Shown here: one piece after another, positions 32,932 to 44,548 of the stretch | How positions within the stretch are numbered: position 1 is the first letter of the stretch | Layout of the letters: every line of letters begins with the position of its first letter | DNA from: Zizania palustris | Lineage: Eukaryota; Streptophyta; Magnoliopsida; Poales; Poaceae | Length of the DNA: 64,000 nucleotides | Reading direction: 5' to 3' | Assembly: GCA_019279435.1 (NCBI GenBank) | Contig: JAAALK010000079.1 | Location: 81,586,162-81,650,161 of the forward strand | Position numbers and translations under genes: made by a program | The notes under the pieces: model-generated | Seen by the model: only the letters and a program-made list of their open reading frames with translations | The model's database searches: none | Told to the model about the DNA's origin: nothing

Positions 32932-35900
32932 TCACAAAATGCCGTAAGGGTGACAGATGCCAAGTTCCCCACGCAAGTAAGCAAATCGAGAAGCATCGAG
33001 GGGTTTTGTAAAAATGTCGGCAAGCTGGTGTTGGGTATCAACATATTGAAGTTCAATATCACCCTTCTCATTGTGATCTCTGAGAAAATGATACCGCACA
33101 TCAATGTGTTTGGTTCTGGAATGCTGAACCGGGTTGTTTGCAATACAAATAGCGCTAGTGTTATCACAGAAAAGTGGAACACTCTTATAATTTAACCCAA
33201 AATCCCGCAAAGTGGAGACCATCCACAAAATCTGAGAGCAACAGCTAGCTGCAGCAACATATTCGGCCTCAGCCGTTGATTGTGCAACACTAGACTGTTT
33301 GCGGGAAGACAACAAACCAAAGAAGTACCCAGAAAATGACAAGTACCAGAGGTACTCTTCCTATCAATTCTACACCCAGCAAAATCCGCATCGGAATAAC
33401 CTCGAAGACATAAAGATGAAGATGCTGAATACCATATGCCAAATTCAAGGGTGTGTTTGAGATACCTTAAGATGCGCTTTACCGCTTGGCGGTGCGAAGC
33501 TCGTGGTGAAGCTTGAAAACGAGCGCACAGACACACTACGAAGTGTATGTCCGGCCTCGTAGCAGTCAAGTAGAGGAGGGAGCCGATCATGCTTCGGAAC
33601 TCCTTCTGATCTACGGCTTCTCCATCTTCGTCAGGGTCCAATGCTACAGACGTAGCCATTGGAGTGGCGAGGGGCTTCGCATCGGACATGTCGAACTTCT
33701 TGAGCAGGTCCTTGGTGTACTTTGTCTGGTGGACAAATGTACCTTGTTTGCTTTGCTTGATTTGCAAACCAAGGAAAAAGGTGAGTTCACCCATCATCGA
33801 CATTTCAAACTCCCTGCTCATGGTATCTGCAAACTCGGCAACCAAAGCATGAGAAGAGCCACCAAAGATGATATCATCCACATAAATCTGAACTAGGAGG
33901 AAATCTTTGCCATGCTTGAGAGTAAACAAAGTTTTATCAACAGAGCCCATCAAATACCTTCGCTCAAGCAGAAAAGACTTAAGTCTATCATACCACGCCC
34001 GAGGCGCCTGCTTGAGTCCATAAAGAGCCTTATGAAGTTTAAGGACTTTATGCGGGTACTTGGGGTTTTCAAAACCAGGGGGTTGTTTTACATAAACATC
34101 TTCACCTATGAAGCCATTAAGAAAAGCACTTTTGACATCCATTTGATAGAGTTTGAATCCCCGGGATGTCGCAAAGGCAAGCAAAATCCTAATGGCCTCA
34201 AGGCGAGCAACAGGTGCAAAAGTTTCAGTAAAATCAATCCCTTCTAGTTGAGAAAAGCCCTGAGCTACAAGTCTAGCCTTGTTTCTAATTATTGTCCCAT
34301 CCTCCCCTTGTTTATTTTTGAAAATCCATTTTGTTCCAATGAAATGAACATTTGGTGGAGGATCAACTAAAGTCCAGACTTGGTTTCTCTCAAAATTTTC
34401 AAGTTCCTCATGCATGGCATTGATCCAACTAGAATCAGAAAGTGCATGACTAACATCTAAAGGCTCGAAAGAAGCAACAAAAGCAGAATTAGTGAAATGA
34501 GCGTGAGAACGTGTTACCCTTTGATCAAGCTCACCAATGATCTGCTCGGGAGGGTGCATCCTTTGAACATGATGTGGAGCCTCGCGGCGGGATGCAGTCT
34601 CCCCCTCAACTTGTGCGTTGGAGTGGTCCAAGATGACCGATGTTGAGGTAGTCGCTTCGGGACCTCGGGCCGAAGTAGTTGAAGCGGGGTGAGCTTCGGG
34701 GGTTGACGTCGAGGGTAGTAGGGGTTCATCCTCGAATTCCCCGGGATCTTCTTCTTCAAATAAGGTCTGTTCCATGTCGTGTTCATTTGCCTGTTCAAAA
34801 GCAGAACTAACAGAGGGGGTTGACTCATCAAAAGTCACATCACATGACTCGATGACAGTGTTAGTTTCCAAGTTATAAACACGATAAGAATGACCATGTG
34901 TAGTGTAACCCAAAAAGATCCCGTCAGATGAGCGCGACTCAAATTTATCCAAGTTACCACGTTTTAGGATAAAGCAGCGACAGCCAAAAACTCGAAGATG
35001 AGTAACCTTGGGCTGTCTCCCAAAACGCAGCTCATAAGATGTCAAATTTAAAATTGAGCGCAAGAAAATTCGGTTTGAGATGTAGCAAGCAGTGTTCATG
35101 GCCTCAGCCCAGAATTTTCTAGGAGTCCTATGCTCATCAAGCATCGTCCTAGCCATCTCAACCAACGTGCGGTTCTTCCTCTCAACGACACCGTTCTGTT
35201 GAGGAACCCGCGGAGCAGAGAATTGATGTTCTATACCATGCTCCATGCAAAAGTCAACAAAGAGACTATTTTTGAACTCAGTGCCATTATCGCTTCGAAT
35301 GAATTTTAATGCACCAGGGAGTTCAGTGAAAAGTCTCAAAGCCAAGCTCCGAAAGTGTGAAAACACTTCATCCTTGCTGGCAAGAAAGAAGACCCAAGAA
35401 TAGCGAGAGAAATCGTCGACAATAACTAAAACATACCACTTGCCGCCTAAAGAACTGACCCTGAGAAGGACCTACAGTGTCCATGTGGAGAAGTTCTCCG
35501 GGCTGTTCAGTCATCACTGTGGTGACTGGCGAATGCGAAGCGGCAATCATTTTTCCATGTCGACAAGGAGCACAAACTAAATTCTTCTCAAACTTGAGCT
35601 TGGGCAATCCTCGGATCAGGCCTAGGGCGCTCAGACGAGCGAGCAACTCAAAGCTCATATGCCCTAGTCTCCTATGCCACTTCCATAGCTCAGAAGTCGA
35701 ATGTGCAACAAGACAATGAGAAGATCCAGACGACTCAGAAAAGTCAGCTCCAAAAACTCTCCCAACTCTAAAAATCTTACACACCACAACACCATCAGAA
35801 TTGAGCACTTGCGAAGTATCGCGATGAAATCGCACTTCGAAGCCCTCATCAAGCAACTGAGATACAGACAGCAAATTGTATCCTAGGTTTTCAACCAAAG

Positions 35901-36099
35901 CAACATCTTTGAGAGTGAAGTTCGAATTAATTCTTACCACACCTTTACCTTTCACTCTACTCCTTCGATTGTTTCCGAAGGTGATATGTTCTCTTTGCTT
36001 GGTTGTGGTGAGGCTGGAGAACCAAGCTGCATCTCCGGTCATGTGGCGCGAACAACCGGAGTCCATGATCCACGTGCCCTCCAAGCCTCGATCTGTCGC
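32932..36099 (-). pseudogene. Element D pol: protease, integrase, reverse transcriptase, RNase H
   Basis: From 36084 the frame encodes the protease-like WIMDSGCSRHMTGD, then the pre-integrase zinc-binding region (WHRRLGHMSF, CAPCRHGKM). A frame change near 35420 leads into 35366-33192: integrase core (IRSDNGTEFKNSLF, PQQNGVVERKNRT), RT (WIFKNKQGEDGTI, DVKSAFLNGFIGEDVYVKQP, and an intact catalytic IYVDDIIFGG box) and the start of RNase H (YSDADFAGC). A second frame change near 33320 leads into 33342-32932 with KQSSVAQSTAEAEYVAA, the RNase H end. Catalytic residues look intact, but the two frame breaks prevent a full polyprotein. Confidence 0.85.
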
Positions 36100-38558
36100 C
36101 TACACACGATAAGAATGTCTCGATCGCTCAGTGCTGGGGTGAGTGAAATAATGACGAGGCATCCAGCACTGAGTGACACGAGTAGTAGGCACAGTAAAAG
36201 TAGACGGTCTACGCACATAATAATCAGAATGATGCAAAATGCGAGGTCTACCTACATGCTGTGAAAGAACAACATGTCGAGGTCTCCTACTCTGACGAGG
36301 TACAAATCTGCTAGCCCGAGGTCTACCACCGTATGGAACATGGCGAAGACCTCGAGGAGCAAAACCTCTCCGAGAAGCACGAGGAGCCTCAAAAGCAGGA
36401 CGATAGTACATCTCAGACTCATGCATACCTAAAGATGGGTAATGCATGTCCTGATAACTCATCGCCTGAGAGCGTCGCTCATCCTTGATGCGACGAAAAC
36501 AAAACCCAACCAAATGACCCGCCCGCTGACAGTAGGAACAGTGAAAAACTCTCCTAGGGCCACTCTCATGGGTCATAGGAGCAACTCTCACAGGCTCCTT
36601 GGGTTTCTTTTGCGTGGTTTTCTTGGGAGGATTTTTCTTGGCAGGAGGTGTGGTTTTCTTTGGTGGATGGGTAGGCTTTCTGGCAGATGGGGTGTCTAAC
36701 AGAGCTCTCTCTTTCTCTAGGGTAGTGGGAGAGGTAAAAACAGTTTTGGTCTTACTGTCTGAAGGTATCCTCTCAAAACCCAAACCTAGAGCTACCCCTG
36801 CTCTGTCAGCACACAACTTGGTCTTGGCCAAGAGCAAATCCATCCTACCCTTTCCCTCAGTGCATTTATTTACCACAGAAAGAAGGTATTCATTTTCAGA
36901 CATGAGGTTTTCAGCTCGCTCTCTAACAGTGCCTAGCTGGTCCTTAAGGGTAATGCATGTGTCACACACAGGCTGCATATCCTTAGAACTACCGGCCCTC
37001 TCCAATCTAGCCTCCAAATCATGAACATGCTTATCACGTAAATTAATGCTATTGCGTAATAAAGAGCAGTTCATGCAATCAATAACATCATGAGGTCTAG
37101 AATCCTCCTCCAAGAGCTGCTTCTGTGCAGTCTCAAGCTCAGAAAGAGTTTGAGCATGAACAGAACGCAACTGAGCAAGCTCACTCATGACAACAGAACA
37201 AGACTCACATTCAGCATCATCAAATTTAGACTTAAGCATGACATATTCAGTAGAAACATTTTCTAGCCTAAGTCTAAGGTCTTTTCTTTCTCTAGCGGCT
37301 TGCACAAGTAATCTATCCTGACCAAGCACTACTTCATTCAGCTCATCTAATTTAATTAGTAGCTGGTCAGATGATAGGTTTACCTCAGATGAGTCAAGCT
37401 CATCGCCGCTGTGATCGCTGTCGGCCATGAAGCAAAGGCCGGTGAAGTCTCGTCCCTTCTTGTCCTTCTTGTCCTCCTTCCTTGGGGACTCCTCCTCCTC
37501 AGAGCTTGACTCCTCAGTTGAGGATGTGTCAATGTCGCTGAGAGCAGCAACAAAGGCTCTGGAAGCGGCCTTGGCTACTTTCTTAGCCATCTTGCCGCGC
37601 TTGCCCTTCACAAAGGGTTTCCTCTCCTTGTGGTATTTGGGGCGCTCACTCTCATCTCTCTTTTGAGCTTAGGGCAATTAGCCTTGATGTGAGAAGTGTC
37701 ACCGCATTCAAAACAACCACCAAAACCACTTCTCCTCTGTTCCCGTCTCTCATGATGAAAGCGGGTGAACCTCCGGGCAATGAGAGCAAGCTCATCATCA
37801 GCTAGAGTGTCCACCTGCTCCTTTGTGACGGAGACCAGAGAGGACAAAGCAAAACCATCTGCAAAAACACAAGTACCAGATGTGCTTGGTTCTGCAGTGG
37901 TGCCACAGCTAGTGCTAGAAATCAATGCCAATGGCTGTGGCAAAGAGCTTCTGTGCACTGCAAGAGATGCCTTGGCAATCTCTGTGGACTTCAGCTTGCT
38001 AAAGAGCTCATCACAGGTCAATGTGTCATAACCTGTGGACTCCTCAATGCTGGATATCTTTACTTCCCATATGCTACGGTCAAGAGCATAGAGAAGCTTG
38101 ATAGCCCTATCATGATCACTGTAAGCAAGCGTCCTGTTGGATCGCAAGTTACTCACTATCGCGTCAAAAGCGTGAAAACATGGCATCTATAGATTCACCA
38201 GGTGCCTGCACAAACAGCTGATACTGTTGATTGTAGGTGCTTTGGCGCCTGGCCTTAATCTGAGTAGAGCCCTCATGAAAGACAGTGAGCGTTGTCCAAA
38301 TCTCCCTAGCAGTCCTAAGGTGCTGCACCCTATCGAACTCACTTCTACTCAAACCGATAAACAGTATATTTCTTGCTTGGAATTGGCATTATACTGATCC
38401 TTCTCAGTCTGAGGGGTGCGAGTCTCAGGGATGGTGTATTGTGAATCCACAATCTCCCAAATTGCATTTCCTTGGCTTAACAGGTAAGCCTCCATGCGCA
38501 CCTTCCAGTATGCGAAATCTATCCCATCGAACAGAGGAATTTTACTGCCTCTATCCAT
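36100..38558 (-). pseudogene. Element D gag with two zinc knuckles and a coiled coil, several frame breaks
   Basis: It starts at the ATG at 38558 (MDRGSKIPLFDGIDFAYWK), a copia gag start. Frame changes occur near 38350, 38167 and 37655. A zinc knuckle CFECGDTSHIKANC lies near 37700. The frame 37611-36100 holds an acidic/serine tract, about 200 residues of heptad-rich coiled coil (LIKLDELNEVVLGQDRLL and on), a Lys/Pro-rich tract and a second knuckle CSYCQRAGHLVGFC. It ends at a TAG (36102-36100) in the same frame as the protease that follows 16 bases later. The nucleocapsid knuckles bind RNA and the coiled coil probably assembles the particle. Confidence 0.8.
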
Positions 38559-38608
38559 GTCGCCAACAGATCACAAAACTGGTTAAGGTCAACTGGTGAT
38601 CTTAACCC

Positions 38609-38620
38609 GCTCTGATACCA
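38609..38620 (-). other. Element D primer-binding site
   Basis: On the element strand TGGTATCAGAGC, the standard complement to the 3' end of initiator tRNA-Met, two bases inside the 5' LTR edge at 38623. Confidence 0.9.
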
Positions 38621-38622
38621 AT

Positions 38623-40588
38623 TGTTGGACTGGAAACGGCGACCAGAGGGGGGGGTGAATGGGAGCTTTTAAAATTTCGGGCTAAAAACTAGCCTTCGGT
38701 TTCAGTTCTGTCTTCTGCGGAACAGGCTTCGAACACTACCTTCGAAGGTCCGATTCGGAGGTACTTCGACACCTTCGAACACAGGCTTCGGAGGAGAAAA
38801 AGTTCGAAGCCAAGAAGACTTCGCTCCACTTACAACCCTCGAAAATCTACTCTGCTAAGTCAGTGCAGGCTCCGCACACAGGGTGCTTCGAGCAGGCTTC
38901 GCACTTCACCCTTCGCAAGAGTGGACACCCCTCTGAGGACTTCGACCTAGTACTTGGCAGCAGCAACTGGTGCTGGGCTTCGTACACGAAGGTCTACACG
39001 CACACAAGCAGACTACACTAAGGGCTTCGACACAAGAAGCAAAACGGGCCTCGGTCAGGGCTACGCTAGTAAGCAGCGAGGTCTCGCCTCCTGTTACACA
39101 GAGCGAATGCACACTGACAAAACACACTTCGCACAAAAACTACCTTCGCCTCAACAGGCTTCGGTGCACTACAACAGGCGAGGTATGTAACGCGAGTTCA
39201 AGCAAAAAGCACAGAAGCCAGGGCTTCGCCGCTTGAACACGGAACACAAAATAGATTGAACTCTGGATGAATTACAACGAGGTATGTGGCTACAGGAGCT
39301 CAACAGTAAATGCTCAAAGTGTTAAATGTTACCTACTGAGCCCCCATATTTATAGCCCACAGTTCACCCAAAGGAAATGACTACTTTACCCCTAGGGTTT
39401 ACAAAGGATTTGACTCTACAGAACTAAGGGGTACAAAAGGTAGTCCACCTTTATTCTGGAGGCTTCTTTGTCAGCTTTGCAGAGGGGACAGTGTCAGCCT
39501 TTTACAGAACAGACAGTGTCAGCCTTTGCAGTCTTTGACCTTCTGGAATCCTCCCTTCGCACGCGAGGGTGCGGTAGCTTCGGTGAGAAGCCTGAAGCCA
39601 GATGGCCTTCGCTTCACCGAAGTCAGTCTCCGATACACTGACGGTTTTGAGCCGAAGCCGTCAAAGCCCTTGGGCCTTCGCACCAACACCTCCGGAGTGG
39701 ACCACCACGGCTTCGCAGCTACACCCAGCTCGAACTCCGTCAGTCCGTGTACCGAAGCCATGCAGGCCGAAGCACCTCAAGTCATCCTCACTCCGAAGCC
39801 CCACCTTCGGAGTACCACCCTTCGAAGTCCCTCCTTCGTCCAAGGCCTTCGCATGAAGCATTCCATGAGCACTTCGACGCAGTGTCTCTCCCCGAGCACA
39901 CTCCTCGACGAGCCTCACCCGGACCATGCCTTCGATGCGCCTCGACTTCTGAGACCTTCGTCGGGCAACTTCGAGTGTCTCCCTCCGGAGCACACTTCGA
40001 ACCCTTCCCTCCGCAGAGGACTTGTTCCAACCAACTCCGAAGTCACTCCATTCGGAGTACCTTCGAAGTGCCTCACCTCCGAGGACTTTGTCTCGGAGTA
40101 CCTTCACCCGGAGCCATGCTCCGCACTCTCTGCCTTCACCTGGCACACCTCGACCCGAGGACCGACCCGGACCACCTTCGCATCCACCGTGACTGAGCTC
40201 CCCGCTCCCTGGCATCAAGCCTCCCGCTTGACCCAGGTTCACCTGCTGCGAACCTTGTCCGTCGCCTCCGAAGTCCCTGCGCACCACAGACAAGCAGACA
40301 AGTGTTTCCAGTGCTCCGGAGACCTCTCCGGGTTAGCAACCTCCAGCACACACTCCGGTGTACCGCCCAAAGTACCGAACCCTTCGGTACTGTCGGACCC
40401 CTCCGACGAGCATACTCCGCTGCAACAGCTGCAGCAAGCAACCACCGAACACCCTTCGGTGAAACCACCTCCGAACACCCTTCGGAGGTACAACCTCCGA
40501 AGCCCCTCTGGAGGTACCCTTCGAACAGAGGGTAAAAATCCTGTCAATCACTCATCACAAAACACCGAAACCAACCCTTGGTTTCTCA
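38623..40588 (-). repeat. Element D 5' LTR (1966 bases)
   Basis: Near-identical partner of 29748-31715, same TG...CA edges, followed by the CATTC target duplication. A TATA-like CATATTTATAG is near 39345. Confidence 0.9.
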
Positions 40589-40593
40589 CATTC

Positions 40594-41495
40594 TATCAAA
40601 AGAATCTATCAAATCGGCTAAATGGTTTCCCATAACATCTGATTTGACTACAACATCATATATATAGACCTCTAGCATAACTCCTAGCAAGTCATGAAAG
40701 ATCAAGTTCATAGCACGTTGATATGTAGCCCTAGCATTATTTAAACCAAAAGTCATCACAACCCACTCAAACAAGGCGACAAAACCAGGGCATCGAAAGA
40801 CTATCTTGTAGACATCCTCTTCGGCCATAAATATTTGATTATAACCAGCGTTGCCATCAAGAAAACTTAGTACCTTATGTCCTGAAGCATCGTTGATCAA
40901 CATGTCGGCTATCGGCATGGGGTACTCGTCCTTTGGAGTGGCCTTGTTCAAATCCCTGAAATCGATACACACGCGGATCTTGCCACTCCCTTTCTTCTCT
41001 ATAGGCACAATGTTAGCAACCCATTCAGCATACCCGCATGGCCTAATAAACATAGCCTTAAGTAATCGTTCTATCTCTTCTTTAACTCAGTCATACACGG
41101 CTGAATTAAAAGCGACGAGGGGGCTGTTTATAAGTCCTAAACCAGGGTTTGATAGGCAGCCGATGCTCCACGAGCTCACGGCTTAGTCCATGCATCTCAC
41201 TGTACTCCCATGCGAAACAATCGACATACGACCGAAGAAAATTTATTACTTCAGCCTTTTCATCAGCCTGCAAATTTTGATTTACAAAAGTTGGCCTTGG
41301 AATACTACCATCACCTATATCGACCTCTTTGAGAGGATCGACCGACACAAAACCTTGACCTAACTTTTCTACTTCACTAAAATCTTTAATGGATTTGGCA
41401 ATACCGTATTTAGAAGCCCGATATTTCTCCACACGAGACTTTAGCCAATCAAGATTACTCTCACTAGACATGACTACTAGTTTAGAGACAGCCAT
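40594..41495 (-). pseudogene. Element B reverse transcriptase N-terminal part
   Basis: Pieces 41495-41106 (FAWEYSEMHGLSRELVEHRL) and 41053-40594 (IRVCIDFRDLNKATPKDEYP, FLDGNAGYNQIFMAEEDVYK, FGLNNARATYQRAMN) are the first part of the RT split by element D. The YxDD equivalent reads VYIYDVVVKS, with Tyr where a catalytic Asp belongs. In element A the same residue position is Asn. The RT C-terminus continues at 29747 leftward. Confidence 0.85.
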
Positions 41496-41635
41496 GCTAC
41501 ACTAGCTGACTTTATAGACACGGGAACAAAACGTCCCTCAGACACACTAACAAAGTCGTAGTCTGAGAGATCTCTACCCGACAAGCATTCTAACTTATCA
41601 TGGACGGCGTCAATAGACACATCGGCCAAAGCAAC

Positions 41636-42061
41636 CTAGGCCGAAGTGTCAGCTGGTACGGTCTCCACATCATCACCGTCCCACTGAATCAGGCATTGGT
41701 GCAAAGTAGACGGAATGCAACAATTTGCGGTAATCCAATCATGCCCAACTAGCACATTGTAATTACCTTGCACATCGACGACGAAGAACGCCGTCGGCAA
41801 TGTCTTGTTTCCCACCATCAGCTCCAAAGAAAGTACGCCCTTGGCCTCGAAGCTCTCACCGTTGAAGCCGTTGAGCGTCAAGTTAGTCCTCATCAGGTCA
41901 TCTTTATTCTTGCCGTGCTTATTCAATAGAGAGTATGACATTAGGCTGATGATGGCGCCTCCATCCACAAGCATCCTTGAGATCGGCTTCCCGTCGATGT
42001 GCCCTTTCATGTAGAGAGGCTTCAAGTGGAGAGCCGTATCCTCAGGTTTCTCAAAGATAGC
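41636..42061 (-). pseudogene. Element B aspartic protease
   Basis: The frame from 42025 encodes PLYMKGHIDGKPISRMLVDG with the active-site LVDGGA intact, then GFNGESFEAKGVLSLEL and VLVGHDWITANCC. It runs to a stop at 41636, with frame-shifted remnants to 41500. Its N-terminal side is cut at about 42062, where the sequence jumps into the outer part of the 5' LTR. Confidence 0.8.
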
Positions 42062-42425
42062 CGTATCTCTAACTCTAACTTGATTAGGATTTGGCTAAAA
42101 CAGATAATATTTTATTAGGGATCATAACAACCCAAAACCTTAATGTATTCACTCCTGGGCCTACCCGAAGTGGGCCTTAGGCAGGCCTGCCAAAGTAGGC
42201 TCACTAGGCCGAAGCCTGTCGGTGGAGCAAGCCGCTGAAGGTGCCCTTCAGGATGAAGCCAACCGACGAAGCAGATCACCGAAGGGCAGCCAAAGCCCCA
42301 TGCGGATGGGCCTTCAGCACTTCAGGGCTTCGGCCTGTGCCAGGAATTGCATATTTTCGATCCAAACTACCAATTTTGACTTTTGGGCAACCTTGACCAT
42401 TAATGCCATTTTTTTGCTATCAACA
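42062..42425 (-). repeat. Element B 5' LTR remnant (364 bases)
   Basis: From ATCTCTAACTCTAACTTGAT the sequence follows the corresponding stretch of the 3' LTR at about 27018 to its end GCTATCAACA. The inner roughly 1.1 kb of the LTR is missing. It is bounded on the right by AGATG, the decayed target duplication. Confidence 0.85.
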
Positions 42426-42639
42426 AGATGTATGACAAAACTTTAGACATCATATTCACAATAATCATCAACACATAGAACAAATTACTGAGTACCTCCT
42501 TATTCTTACTATAGTCATCTTTCCATCTATCAGAGGGAAAGGAATTGGAAAAATTAAAAATATCACCCTAACAAGAATACAATGAAAAATGTTAAATAAG
42601 TGTACTATTGAAACCAAAAAGGTGAATTTAAAAGTTTAA

Positions 42640-43394
42640 ATAACGAGGTGTTCATAAAGAAATTACTGAATTATGCCAAAGAGAATTCTGGGCGTATCGG
42701 AAGTTCCGAGTTCTGGACTGATCGAAAGTTCCGAACTTGGAGTGATTTTTCGATTTCTTGGACTGATTGGAAGTTCCGAGATCTGAGCGAATTGGATGTT
42801 CCGACTAAGAATCGGAATTTCCAATTTAATTCAAATTTAGAGATTGAGAATTAATATCAAAAGTTCTGATCTAGGATCGGAAGTTCCAATCAGGGCAGAA
42901 TATATTGGATCTATTAGGCTTTAATTATGATTAAGGGCCCAAGCCTTGGGACTATATAAAGGGAGGAAGAGTGAGGTCATGTGCTGCTGTTCTGATTGCC
43001 AAAACCCTAGACACCTCACCACTCCTCTCGCTTCTTGATCTCAAAGATTTGAGATCAAATTTTCTCCCCAGATATCATGATCAGTGCTAGCACACTAATG
43101 TGAAACAAATATCATCCTTGTACGTGTGGACGCCATGAAGGCACTGCTCGAACAACGGTGCTCATCGTCTTCCTCACGTGGACATCACCAGACTTCGTAG
43201 ATTGGATCGCCGATTAATGGTTGGAGCAAGGCGAGGTTGAGTGAGGACACACTTCCTCAATAACTTCTTCCGCTACAATAGAACATCTCACGTTATAAGG
43301 TAACGATTCATGATCCCTCGCACGCATGGTTCCTGGGCTAAGGGGTTAAAAATTTAAAATTTCCGGCTAGCATAGCCTACCCATATCTTAAAAG
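42640..43394 (+). repeat. Element E copia 5' LTR (borders approximate)
   Basis: It precedes a tRNA-Met-type primer site TGGTATTAGAGCC at 43395. A TATA-like GACTATATAAAGGG is near 42950. The words CGGAAGTTCCG, GGAAGTTCCGA and one-mismatch forms recur from 42698 on. The left border was placed near TGTTCATAAAG (about 42650) and is uncertain. The 42431-42640 segment to its left is AT-rich with nothing recognised. Confidence 0.6.
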
Positions 43395-44523
43395 TGGTAT
43401 TAGAGCCTACGTGCATAGTGTTGATTTGGATCGATCACGTATGGTGATACGTGGAGGAAACATATTAGATATATTGTTCCGTTCGTCAGATTTTTGGAAG
43501 TTTCGGTGAGTCAGAAGTTCCGACATTGGATCAAAAGTTCCGAGCTCGATTTAATTCGATACAGAGAGCAATTTTGCAATTGGAAGTTCCGATATTGGAT
43601 CGGAAGTTCTGACCTCGATTTAATGCAATACAAAGATTAATTTTGCGACCAGAAGTTCCGATCTAGTTCAATCACGTGTAGATTCTTCGCCTAACTTTGT
43701 TTTGCAGAGAATGTTGTGACTGGTATGACCTTGCAAAATGTATGTGATGCATGAATGTAATAATAATGGCCTACACATCATAAATATTATAGCGAGAGGA
43801 TGTTCAATGGTTATATAACCCGCATGTCGACTTGTGATGCTTCGACTCATGTAATTAGTATAGGTGCTGTTATTTGTAATAGGCTAGTACAGGTTAATGG
43901 ATGTTTGAAGAACAATGACGGGATCCATGGAAATGGAGATCACTATGTGAAGGACCATACTATGTCACAATCAATGTGGTTGTTTGTGGTGCTTACTTAT
44001 GTTCCTGTCATACTATTCTTGGATGTTTCATGCACGATAAGCATCCATTACCTTGCTAGAGTAGTTTTCCCTCAAAAAATTAAGTAATGACACTCTTTCC
44101 AATAGCTGCACCTACCAAGTCTCTCGATCATCAATAGTGGGCTGCCAAAGCAGAGCACTGCCTTTTATCTTGATCAGTTATGGTGGAAGTCAGACTACCA
44201 AATGCATAGTATCAGTTTGCTTAACAAAACTATCAAAACGATTTTGGGCTTTGGGGCATGGAGTTGGGCGTCGGGCATTGGATGCTACCCCAACAAACAA
44301 GAGTAACATATGATGTGATCAACAAAGGGTTGCTTACCTAAGTGGCTAAGTCAGTTAGCTTCTAGCAGTGATGCCAAATCTCACTAGGAGTTAGTTGAAT
44401 ATAGATCTTGTGCCACTATTAGTCATTAGAGGGAAAGTGATTGTTTTACATATAGTGGAACATATCTTATTAGGTAGAAGATAAACATAGCATAGTGATG
44501 AACCTTGCATTATTCTGCAGATC
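43395..44523 (+). other. Element E primer-binding site and leader
   Basis: TGGTATTAGAGCC (43395-43407) is a tRNA-Met-type primer site with one change from the usual TGGTATCAGAGCC. The following 1.1 kb precedes the gag ATG and has no known domain. The first 270 bases carry six or more GGAAGTTCCG-type words, some in a repeated GGATC-spaced arrangement (43545-43620). Confidence 0.65.
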
Positions 44524-44548
44524 ATGTCACCTACTACTGTTAAGAACA
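44524..44548 (+). pseudogene. Element E gag start, interrupted by element C
   Basis: The ATG at 44524 begins MSPTTVKN. After removal of element C and one copy of GAACA the frame would continue at 53038 (TTIFNL), which fixes the insertion site in the gag N-terminus. The continuation soon meets a TGA. Confidence 0.75.

Larger units (their letters stand above)
29748..40588 (-). mobile_element. Element D: young Ty1/copia retrotransposon (SIRE/Maximus-like)
   Basis: Two LTRs, 29748-31715 (1968 bases) and 38623-40588 (1966 bases), are almost identical. The target duplication CATTC (29743-29747 and 40589-40593) is perfect and interrupts element B's RT: element A reads continuously through the same site near 1932. 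Minus-strand order is LTR, primer site TGGTATCAGAGC (38609-38620), gag, protease, integrase, RT, RNase H, polypurine tract, LTR. Integrase before RT defines Ty1/copia. The long coiled-coil gag and repeated polypurine tracts suggest the SIRE/Maximus lineage. Several frame breaks in gag and pol contrast with the near-identical LTRs. Confidence 0.9.
25920..42425 (-). mobile_element. Element B: Tat-lineage Ty3/gypsy element, deleted and split by copia element D
   Basis: The left edge TGTTGACACC and right edge GCTATCAACA match the LTR ends of elements A and C. The flanks AGACG (25915-25919) and AGATG (42426-42430) form a 5-base target duplication with one C-to-T change. The 3' LTR is intact (25920-27378). 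The 5' LTR retains only its outermost 364 bases (42062-42425) and is fused directly to the protease end, so the rest of the LTR, the leader and most of gag are gone. Element D (29748-40588) interrupts the RT. The integrase zinc-binding part is also missing. Without D it would be about 5.7 kb. Confidence 0.85.

Noticed and set aside
36100..37611. Coiled-coil protein at 36100-37611 as a host gene
   Set aside because: It lies in frame with the element D protease, carries a retroviral-type zinc knuckle, and sits between copia gag start and pol.
42690..43670. The regularly recurring palindromes as a CRISPR array
   Set aside because: The genome is eukaryotic, repeat units are only about 11 bases, spacing is irregular, and there is no cas-like gene.
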